Source of the DNA: Prorocentrum cordatum
Taxonomy: Eukaryota; Sar; Dinophyceae; Prorocentrales; Prorocentraceae
Direction: 5' to 3'
DNA length: 64,000 bases
Assembly (NCBI GenBank): GCA_963575745.1
Contig: CAUYUJ010010424.1
Span: forward strand, 397,389 to 461,388
Shown here: piece after piece, positions 43,201-49,614 of the stretch
How the letters are laid out: each line of letters begins with the position of its first letter
Position numbering within the stretch: position 1 is the first letter of the stretch
Notes under the pieces: model-generated
Databases searched by the model: none
The model's input: only the letters and a program-made list of their open reading frames with translations
What the model was told of the DNA's origin: nothing
Made by a program: the position numbers and the translations under genes

Positions 43201-44692
43201 GGCGCGAGAGGGAGCTGCTGAGAAAGGCAGCTCGGAGGCGACGCGCGTACGGCGCGGAGGCGTCACAGGACAGCACGGCGGTGGAGGGCCAGACGTTCCT
43301 GGAGAGGCGGTCGGTGTTCGGACCTGCGAGGAACCGCTACACTCAGGAGCTGGAGGCCATCCTGGATTATTGCGATCAGGGCCCGCCGCGGGCCTTGACC
43401 ACGGCCTCAGAAGTGGACGAGGCGATGGTCGACTACATGAACCATCTGTTCTTCGAAGGCCACGAGAGCGCCAAGGGCGATCAGGTGATGGCAGGTCTCA
43501 TGTACAGGTTCCCGGAGTTCTCGAAGCAGGGCGAGGCCAAGACACCTCGGGCCTGGAGGTGCTTCCGAGGATGGCGCAAGCTGGCGCCCGGGCGGAGCCG
43601 CCGCGCATGGCCTTTGGCCCTCTGGCGCGGGCTCGCCTGGCGCATGGTGGTGCGAGGCGCGCTGCAGATGGCGGTGTTCCTGCTCACGATGGTCTCCGGC
43701 TACTTCAGGCCCAGTCATCTGCTGACGCTGACGAGAGGCAACATCATCGCGCCTGCGATGGGAGTGCGCCGTTGGTGGTCGCTGCTGCTGTTTCCAGACG
43801 ACAAGCCCCAGAGCAGCAAGACAGGACTGTCGGACGTCGGGGTGATGTTGGACAGCGGGTGGTTTCAGTGTGCCATGCCCATCTTCCGAGAGCTCGCCCG
43901 AGGGGATCCCGAAGAAAAGATGTGGGCGTTCAGTTACCCACAGTTTCTGGCAGTGTTCAAGAAAGCGTTGAGCGACTTACAGATTCGAGAGCACATTGCC
44001 CCGTATCAAGCCAGACACTCAGGGCCCAGTATAGACAACGCTCGACGATACAGAACGATCGAGGAGATACAGAAAAGAGGCCAGTGGAAGCACGCCAAGT
44101 CAACGCAACGTTACGAGAAGGCGGCGAGGTTGGGTCAAAGCTGGTTTCTCCTGCCGTCCCAGCTGCAAGGTACTTTGACACAGTGCGAGCTACATCTAGA
44201 AGACATACTGCTCGGAAAAGGTGCAGAGACAGTTACCCTGTGAGGCGGCACGGCCGCCAGCGTAAGTACATTCTTGATCTGTTCTCGGGTTCGAACTCGA
44301 TAGGTAAGGCTGCCTTGAAGCGAGGTTTTAACTACCATGGTTTTGACAGTCTCAATGGGCCCAATGAGGACCTTACTAGACCAGTCGTGCTTGCGCGTGT
44401 TAGGGCCGCTATATCTAGGCATGAGGTGATAGCCGCGTCTCTTGGGCCTCCTTGTGCGTCTTGGGGAACTGCGGCTGATCGGGGTCGTCAGCTGGGTCGC
44501 TCGGAGGATTTTCCTTGGGGCCTCCCCGACGCCTCCGAGTACACGACTAGAAGAATCTCACAGGGAAACGCCACCTTTCGAGCCGCGTTGAAATTAATGA
44601 AGGCGCTTGCCCGCTCGCAGGTGCCCTTTGTTTTTGAGCATCCGATATGCAGTAGAACCTGGCACACGCCTGAACTGAAGTCTCGTGTGTGA
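40217..44692 (+). CDS. Pol: reverse transcriptase, RNase H and C-terminal cytosine-methyltransferase-like domain
   Basis: 1491 codons. RT: LRLILDARPAN (~residue 242), catalytic ADVKDCFNWLRLP (Asp297), AVFPMSFTWSLWA, and YVDN (404-407) in place of the usual YxDD. RNase H: AIDSSLEAG (Asp559), NKEAQAL (Glu682), ILSDNMSVV (Asp709), VPSELNPADYGSR (Asp758). From about residue 870 the frame stays open but reads Arg/Gly/Ala-rich, because the recombinase is encoded here in the other phase. From ~1350 a methyltransferase-like domain appears: YILDLFSGSN (Asp1354, SAM-binding motif I), SLGPPCASWG (Cys1413, catalytic PPC), FEHP (Glu1474). A TGA at 44690 ends this phase. The domain continues at +1 (CDQCQFGVRWRKR) and then back in the pol phase to about 44965. 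Confidence 0.8.
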   Translation: MMAPTAGGDPVPGRDSGVTRGRLAASRCARELFPLPRWRLPELPVADSVRSMALRRRERLVFKMGNEAVDALNWLAGFRDGPAYFDPDPMQLEVLERICELASRRYPGPDALSERAAVRRLLRGHAPCDGTGCLARVAPFRNGLVSLPETVEGCPPFEDVAPPEVQRFLKEHPERMLRADSPSSTVTPYFDPALKRSVKTYRQFISDLRRRGLVGWTTRPRCQVGLFFVEKDGGQRLRLILDARPANLLFEPPPGVSLLSAEGLSRVEIALPDGLGPWSEEAERLLGSYSLHVGLADVKDCFNWLRLPGWLSEYLCLPVVPAYLLGAEGQIWEGRTLERHDLVSPCWAVFPMSFTWSLWAAQRINEYQASSICPQLRESPLTDRGRPPVFGPSVPKGHVSHCMYVDNLGVASTDEPIVTDAIAQLVEGFDQRDLLLHGSSVGTEVETLGTEVSGALWKTRVTQKRFWLIRQALSGLLRRRRLAGWAVEVLVGHCAFAGLLSRGTLSVFHTVYAFMRKSYAEPRMLWLEARQELEAFRGLLIFLESDWALQWNDLVVAIDSSLEAGAVSTTRWPRSLVAEVGRAQERARFRGPATVKTDGAAGGAPAARRGAREAALEAAGFWRDADGEWRLAEGAIDDDEQAAAWGADPPFPEVPAAGLASSRWRTKQVQRWRFEEGILNKEAQALVMGVRRIAQSAFGAACRQLILSDNMSVVLSFNRSRAKEFALLVQVRRFQAYCLARNLKVSVRRVPSELNPADYGSRVFDKEGAKESLGALLPDTLFSEESRFEGPPEVRAPFHFYPPENSVQRPLQCDPQRAQFVLPELPEKSDWSLGAHVCSGPVYSRCGLTSSYPVSAQNCLQAHSFDGPSSSHAAPRTAAGGPAASARGSSAATASAGEGRVGRACSADLPTAGGASVGQQDPPRAAAPAGAHRGPESAGLAGQVELGRAAASAQTARARARPPSPPPGLVAPDRGRQRRRQQRLRRSAGCASRREAREGAAEKGSSEATRVRRGGVTGQHGGGGPDVPGEAVGVRTCEEPLHSGAGGHPGLLRSGPAAGLDHGLRSGRGDGRLHEPSVLRRPRERQGRSGDGRSHVQVPGVLEAGRGQDTSGLEVLPRMAQAGARAEPPRMAFGPLARARLAHGGARRAADGGVPAHDGLRLLQAQSSADADERQHHRACDGSAPLVVAAAVSRRQAPEQQDRTVGRRGDVGQRVVSVCHAHLPRARPRGSRRKDVGVQLPTVSGSVQESVERLTDSRAHCPVSSQTLRAQYRQRSTIQNDRGDTEKRPVEARQVNATLREGGEVGSKLVSPAVPAARYFDTVRATSRRHTARKRCRDSYPVRRHGRQRKYILDLFSGSNSIGKAALKRGFNYHGFDSLNGPNEDLTRPVVLARVRAAISRHEVIAASLGPPCASWGTAADRGRQLGRSEDFPWGLPDASEYTTRRISQGNATFRAALKLMKALARSQVPFVFEHPICSRTWHTPELKSRV
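42831..44243 (+). CDS. Tyrosine recombinase of the YR retrotransposon
   Basis: 470 codons in the +1 phase relative to pol and entirely nested in it. The N-terminal ~130 residues are Arg/Pro/Ala-rich linker. A core-binding-like helical region follows (NRYTQELEAILDYCDQG, VDEAMVDYMNHLFFEGHES, MAGLMYRFPEFSKQG). The catalytic part has box I Arg293 in GYFRPSHLLTLTRGNI; box II PYQARHSGPSIDNARRYRTI with Arg395; and the nucleophile Tyr428 in STQRYEKAAR, after RGQWKHAK. The usual His of HxxR is Tyr392. It should integrate the circular cDNA by site-specific recombination. The ATG at 42831 is the first Met, but expression may instead need a frameshift from pol. Confidence 0.8.
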   Translation: MLRRGLRREAPPPPPGAPARRPRLLERAASAEPAAPTSRQLVARASGSRTPRGPQRLPGLTAAQRAQDWQARLSSAELPPAPKLPEHERDLQALPQDWSRPIVAGSDDGSSASDDQQVVPAGERRERELLRKAARRRRAYGAEASQDSTAVEGQTFLERRSVFGPARNRYTQELEAILDYCDQGPPRALTTASEVDEAMVDYMNHLFFEGHESAKGDQVMAGLMYRFPEFSKQGEAKTPRAWRCFRGWRKLAPGRSRRAWPLALWRGLAWRMVVRGALQMAVFLLTMVSGYFRPSHLLTLTRGNIIAPAMGVRRWWSLLLFPDDKPQSSKTGLSDVGVMLDSGWFQCAMPIFRELARGDPEEKMWAFSYPQFLAVFKKALSDLQIREHIAPYQARHSGPSIDNARRYRTIEEIQKRGQWKHAKSTQRYEKAARLGQSWFLLPSQLQGTLTQCELHLEDILLGKGAETVTL

Positions 44693-44965
44693 TCAGTGTC
44701 AGTTTGGGGTCCGCTGGAGGAAGCGTGCACGATTTTTGTTTTTCGGAGTGGACCTCCAGGACACTTTGAAAGTCCAAAGGCGGTGCCACAGTTTTGGCGG
44801 TGTTTGCTCGGCTTCAGGGAAGCCCCACGTTATCCTGGAGGCAAGGCCCCTTCGGGGGCCACGTGGACATCTCTGGCAGCTTCGTATCCTCCGAAGCTGG
44901 CTGACTGCATTGTGAACTGTTTACTGTGCCGCCAGAGGGATCAAGAGGCGGCATCCTTCCTTTAA
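44693..44965 (+). pseudogene. C-terminal continuation of the methyltransferase domain, two compensating frame changes
   Basis: Right after the pol stop, the +1 phase gives CDQCQFGVRWRKRARFLFFG and CHSFGGVCSASGKPHVIL. At about 44840 the match passes back to the original pol phase (GATWTSLAASYPPKLADCIV), ending at 44965. The QCxxGxxWRK, CSxSGKPH and YPxxL signatures form one continuous domain end split by a +1 and a -1 change about 150 bp apart. Either two indels damaged this copy, or the sequence has errors here. Confidence 0.6.
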
Positions 44966-45002
44966 CCCGCCTCGCCCTCCCAGAGAACCCTTTGGGATTT
45001 TG

Positions 45003-45085
45003 GGCTGTCAGTTGCGTCTCAGCTTCGCCAAGACGAGTGGCATGTGGTAGCAAAAACGTTCCCCACCGAATGTAGCAGTTAACCT
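45003..45085 (+). repeat. Split direct repeat B1
   Basis: 83 bp starting GGCTGTCAGTTGCGTCTCAG and ending GTAGCAGTTAACCT. Repeated at 45230-45312 with two substitutions. It is separated from A2 by the dinucleotide GT. Confidence 0.95.
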
Positions 45086-45087
45086 GT

Positions 45088-45175
45088 CAGTGCGTGCACG
45101 GGAAGGTTGTGAGCGAAATGACTTGATGAGACAGGTCAGAAACGAACCAATCTAAATGGGGGACCCCTGGACTCC
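45088..45175 (+). repeat. Split direct repeat A2
   Basis: 88-bp internal copy of the left terminus A1, adjacent to B1. The B1-GT-A2 junction is the expected product of joining the right end B2 to the left end A1 in a circular intermediate. Confidence 0.95.
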
Positions 45176-45229
45176 ATAGCCTTTCTTCGGTTCCCGCCCC
45201 CCCTTGTCTTCCTCTCTGCTCTGACGGCA

Positions 45230-45311
45230 GGCTGTCAGTTGCGTCTCAGCTTCGCCAAGACGAGTGGCATGTGGTAGCAAAAACGTTTCCCACCGAAGGT
45301 AGCAGTTAACC

Positions 45312-45312
<1 letters not shown>
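45230..45312 (+). repeat. Split direct repeat B2 (right terminus)
   Basis: 83-bp right end, copy of B1, after a 54-bp spacer (45176-45229). The element ends at GTTAACCT and the (TA)n tract resumes immediately. Confidence 0.95.
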
Positions 45313-45346
<34 letters not shown>

Positions 45347-45365
45347 ATATATATATATATATATA
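45313..45365. repeat. (TA)n/(TG)n microsatellite, right target flank
   Basis: TA repeats, a short TGTGTG interruption and further TA repeats directly after B2. Together with 38334-38374 this is the disrupted target tract. Confidence 0.95.
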
Positions 45366-45529
45366 CGGCGATCCGGGGCGGCCGATGCTTGTGTGGCCGA
45401 TCCGGTCCGATCCCGGCTCCGTGCCAGTTTGGCCCGATTCGGTGCCTGTTCCGTGCCGGTCCGAGCTTTATCGATTCGATGCTGACCCCTCTCAGGGAGG
45501 CCTACAGTCAACCCGCACAGAAAGGATGG

Positions 45530-45665
45530 GCATCCTTCCCCAGGGTACTCTTGCATCCTTGCCTCCTCGGTCCATTCTTGACCGCTTCGTCTGGCCGCGC
45601 CGCGCTCGCAAAGTGTCGACATGGCCTTCCACGGCCCTTGCATCCTTACCGCGCATCCTCGGAGC
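45530..45665 (+). repeat. Dispersed repeat family B, copy 4
   Basis: GGGTACTCTTGCATCCTTGC, CGGTCCATTCTTGACCGCTT and ATGGCCTTCCACGGCCCTTG align with the copy at 14020-14280. Confidence 0.6.
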
Positions 45666-45724
45666 GCTTTCTGGAGCAGCCGCGGCGCAGGATGCGTCCT
45701 CCAGCCCCGCCAGCTCTCAGAGAT

Positions 45725-45850
45725 CCCCGGGCCCCTGAGATCCAACGTCGCGCAAGATTCACAGCAGCGCGCAAAATCGCGACCGGAGCCCCTTTCCCAA
45801 TCCTTTTGCTGGGTGTTTCGAGCCGGATCGATCTGTAATGGCCCTTTTTC
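45725..45850 (+). repeat. Dispersed repeat family E
   Basis: TGAGATCCAACGTCGCGCAA, AAATCGCGACCGGAGCCCC and GAGCCGGATCGATCTGT. The same ordered motifs recur at 57960-58105 (plus), and at about 48880-48995, 49740-49805 and 55540-55650 in the opposite orientation. The repeat is ~120 bp; no gene. Confidence 0.55.
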
Positions 45851-46199
45851 TGAAATGTTTTGGTTGCGTTTTCCAAGCGGGATCGATCTGTAGTGGTCCT
45901 GGGCCCGAGACTGGGCGGAAACGCCCGTCGTGAAACAACCTCTGCGGCCCAGGTCTCAGGGGCTGCCAGATGAGATCCCCGATGCACGCTCATCCAGCGT
46001 TCCAGGGGAAGATTTGTGGCCCCTGCCCCCGCGCGCGTACCTTGTCCCGGATCAGCTTGTCCGTCGGGGTGGTGTTAATGAATCGCGTCCCCAGAGGATG
46101 CCGATTTTGCGCGCAACCCCTTCTCCACGGTCTTGTGCCGGACCAGCTTGTTTGTGGGGGTGGTCAGACGGGGCTACGACGAGGATAAATCCGTTCCTG

Positions 46200-46350
46200 G
46201 AGCGGAGTTATCCACGATCTGGAATCCAGAGCTTTCCAGAACGCTCTCCGAGCGTCCCGGAACGCTCAGAAGGCCACAGCATTCGAGACAGCTTCCAGAG
46301 CCGCCGAGTCTCAGAGATTTTCGATTTATCCTCACCCGAATTCATCCTTG
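46200..46350. repeat. Dispersed repeat family G, copy 2
   Basis: GAACGCTCTCCGAGCGTCCC, GGAACGCTC and GAGTCTCAGAGATTTTCGAT parallel 17640-17790. Short inverted repeats around GAACGCTC could fold. Confidence 0.5.
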
Positions 46351-46754
46351 TCCTGGCTTCGTCTCCGGTGGCGCGCAAGAGTCTCAGAGGAGGGAACAAC
46401 AAACAAGCACAGACACAAGCAATCCTCCATCCCCGAGGGACAACAAAAACAGGAGACTACGGGACGTGGGGGGCGGGGGAGGCGAGAGTCCAAACACACA
46501 CTGGGGCGTGCCCCTGCGCCCCCTCCCGAGAGTCGTGTGCCCCGAAGCCGCCCGAGGTGTCGCGGGGCGGGCGCGTCGTGCGCCGGCCGTGCCAGAGCTG
46601 GATGCGGCACTTCCTCCCGGGCAGCCCCTCGGCGGCGCGCATTCGGGGGGGGGGGCGGAGGGCGGCGCGGGCCGAGGGGGACGGCGGTCCTCGGGGGGGC
46701 GGAGGGAGGCACGCGTGCAGCGGGCACCCATGCCAGGAGGCACCCTGCGTGCCT

Positions 46755-46866
46755 CCAGGGTGCCCTCCTCCTCCGCCTCCTCCTCCGCCTCCGCCTCCGC
46801 CTCCTCCTCCGCCTCCTCCTCCTCCTCCTCCTCCGCCTCCACCTCCTCCTCCTCCTCCGCCTCCTC
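46755..46866. repeat. (CCT/CCG)n microsatellite
   Basis: CTCCTCCGC triplet mixture. Gives Pro, Ser/Ala or Leu/Arg frames only. Confidence 0.95.
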
Positions 46867-47800
46867 CCCTTGGGGTGGGCCTCTTGATGGGCTGCTCCAC
46901 GGCGTAGCAGTCATCGGCTTGCAGTTGACTTGGGCGGTCGCGGGTGACAAGCAACACAGGGCTTGGCACAACACGTCGGCAGTGAATGCAGGTTACAGTG
47001 GAAACCCATGCAAAGGAACACCCTGCTTGCCTACAGGGTTTCGTGGGTTTCGATGGATTTGCGATGGAAGGCGTTGCATGCCCACACCGAGAAGCAAAGG
47101 GGGCCCTGGGGTCTCAGGGTCGGGTTTCTTGTGGAAGGTTCCTTGTGGCCGAGCTCCCACTGTACACGAAGCCGCGCTGATTTCGAGACTTCGAATGGGG
47201 GATCGACTACAGAATTGCTTTACCTAAGAACGAATTGTTCGTCGAATCTACCAAGAAGTCGTAGAACGTTCCGTAGATCTCGGAACCGTCTGCGTATGTT
47301 TGGTGAAGTCGAGGAGGAAATCAATTACGGGGTAAATCAATTCTGTGGTCGATTCCCTATTCGAAGAGTACGCCTTGCGCGAACGTTCGTGCGGATTGGG
47401 GGACCGGGTTCATGTACGTGGGTGGGCGCGTACGTCTTTCGTGGGCTCCCAAAGCAAGGACGCACGTGTACACGAATCTACCGTTTGTTTCGAGAACACG
47501 CATTGCGCGAACGTTCGTGTCACGCGGCTGGTCTCGCGGACTGGGGGGCCGTGTTCATGTACACCCGTCAGACAGCATGAAAAAGACGCCAGCGTTCATT
47601 GACTCCACATGTCGCGTAAGAGGATTAGTAATCTGGACTGGACCTTGGGTGTTCTCTAGGAGCCGCCTTTTTGTCGTAGAACTTGCGTAGATCTGGACCT
47701 GAGCTACTGTTTAAGAATACGCTTGGAGGGAAGTCCATTTTATCAGCGTAACATGTTCTTAACTCTAAGCAGGGGTGTACGTGCTTGGGCGCGTACGTCC
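46867..47800. repeat. Lower-GC region with internal duplications (family F)
   Basis: AAGTCGTAGAACGTTCCGTAGATCTC near 47255 resembles TTGTCGTAGAACTTGCGTAGATCT near 47672. CGCGAACGTTCGTG occurs near 47378 and 47500, each followed by a GGGGGACCGGGTTCATGTAC-like segment. GGGCGCGTACGTC with TGTGGGCTCC lies near 47425 and 47785. No gene recognised. Confidence 0.55.
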
Positions 47801-48600
47801 TCTGTGGGCTCCCGAAGGAAGGGCGCGGGCCGAGGCGCAGGGGCCCTCCACCCAGCAGGCCGCTTTGGCGCCCCAGGCGGCGCAAACACACGTTCTGAGG
47901 ATCATCGATTCTTTCGGGGAACAAGCGATGGCATGATAAACATAACAACTCGTAGGTCCACGCGGATTTCTTGGATCGGCGCTGGGTCCCCCCGGTTCTC
48001 GATCCTTCCCCGAGGTCCGACGCAGCAAGAAAACATGCAGCACCTTCTTGAATCGCCACGGGGGCCCCACACCCCCTCGTTCTGCCTCCTTTCCGAGCCC
48101 GATCGGTCCGTGAGGGTCCCGGGGCCCGCAGCCTGGCGACGGCGCCCGTTCTGCGCCGAGATCTCGGGGTGCCTTCTTCTGCAGGCAGCCCTCCCAGGAG
48201 AGACGGGGGCCCGGCCCCTCCACGGGAGGCCGCCCCCCTTGCCCTCTCGGCAGGCGCCCTCCCACGCACCGGCCCCGTGCTGAGAGCTCGCGGGCCCCTG
48301 GCCCCTCTCGGCCAGTTCCCCTTCCCCTCCCCAGGGGCCCAGGAGGAGAAGGAGGAGGAGAATGAGGAGGAGGAGGGGCAGAAAAACAGACAGTCGTCCA
48401 TCTACGGGTTTCCCATACCTCCGAGTCATGGGAACCCACAGGTCGCCAGACTCCCTAAGGGGTTTCTGGCGATCTGTGGGTTTCCCATGCTTCGCAGGCC
48501 CCCCCCCCATCCCGGGGGGGAGGCTGGCCGGCTGGCTATCACTCTGCGTGTGATCTAGCCTCCCGATGCCAAACAGCTACCGAGCGAAGAAGAAGAAATT

Positions 48601-48765
48601 ACATAAACAGAAACTTTTGGCGCTCCGCGCTGATTTCGTGGATCCGCGCCTGGGCCCCTCGGCGGCGCCTCCAGCGCCGCCCCTGGCGCGCTCCGCGCGC
48701 CAGGGAGGGGGGTCCAGCGCGAATCCAAGAAATCTGCGCGGAGCGCCACAAGTTTATGTTTATGT
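48601..48765. repeat. Cloverleaf-like hairpin element, best copy
   Basis: The outer arms 48601-48653 (ACATAAACAGAAACTTTTGG on) and 48714-48765 pair over about 52 bp with five mismatches and one bulge. Between them lie two further hairpins: GGCGGCGC-CTCCA-GCGCCGCC (48661-48681) and CCTGGCGCG...CGCGCGCCAGG (48682-48704). Single-strand folding would give a long stem with a branched head. Related arms occur at 30157-30300 and as a lone arm near 47958-47990 (GCGGATTTCTTGGATCGGCG). Confidence 0.7.
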
Positions 48766-49567
48766 GGTTTTTGCTTTTGCAATCGAAGGAACCCAGAGGA
48801 GAAGGAGGACCCTAGGATCGGGGCGTCGCAATTCTTTTTTAACGACGGGATGTGTTCGCTCACTTTCGGGCCCCAGGATCCGCACGGATCGATCGGGCTC
48901 GAAGAATGGTGTAGGGTGATGGGTCATAGGGCTCTGGTCGTTAGTGTTTGCGATGTTGCAGTTTTTGTTCGCGACGTCGGATCTCAGAGGCGTGGCAAGA
49001 CAGCGGCAGAGGCCGGGCTTCCCCGGGGGCCCCTCTGCCCCCCCCGGGTGTGCGCCGCCGAGCGTCGCCGCCAGCGGCCGGTACCGCGTGCTGCCCACGC
49101 TGCACACCTCGGCGGTTCGAAGGTGGGGCCCTGATGGGATGGGGTCCTAAGGACCTGGCATCGCTCGGACGTGTGCGTTTTGTCCTCGGCGAGGACCATC
49201 GAGGAGCATCCTCGACCATTTGGCGAAAAAAACCACGCACGAAACCGAACAAAAACACAGGGAATAATGGACGTCCGAGCGATGGCGAGAGGATGGGAAG
49301 GTCAACGATCCTCTGGACGTGTGTTCGCCCACCCGTGGTGTTTCCCTCGCTCAGCGCCGCCGAGAGGCCGAAGCCTGCGCCGGCCCTCATTACACCGCCT
49401 GCGTCGTACTGGAGGGCCTCGGCTGATGACCACACGTTGGCTCTAGCACGCGCTCTGAGGATCCTCGAGAGGGGTAGGGTGGTCGCAAGCTGTAGCACGA
49501 GACGCGCATCCCGCCCAGGGAAGTCGTGAGGTTAGCCCACTGCACGGATCGGCGGCGCGCGCCCAGG

Positions 49568-49614
49568 GGAAGGAGGAGGAGGAGGAGGAGGAGGAGGAGG
49601 AGGAGGAGGAGAAG
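49568..49614. repeat. (GGA)n microsatellite
   Basis: Pure GGA/GAG triplet run of about 45 bp. Confidence 0.95.

Larger units (their letters stand above)
38375..45312 (+). mobile_element. Full-length tyrosine-recombinase retrotransposon with split direct repeats and a methyltransferase
   Basis: 6938 bp. Direct repeats lie in the order A1 (38375-38462), genes, B1 (45003-45085), A2 (45088-45175), B2 (45230-45312), the split-direct-repeat layout known from PAT/Ngaro-type YR retroelements. Coding order is gag-like, RT/RNase H/methyltransferase (pol) and an overlapping tyrosine recombinase; there is no integrase of the DDE type. The termini abut (TA)n on both sides, with no extra target duplication, as expected for recombinase-mediated integration of a circle. 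Repeat copies differ at only 2 of 88 and 2 of 83 positions, so insertion is fairly recent. A methyltransferase is classically a DIRS-type feature, so this combination with split direct repeats is noteworthy. Confidence 0.85.
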
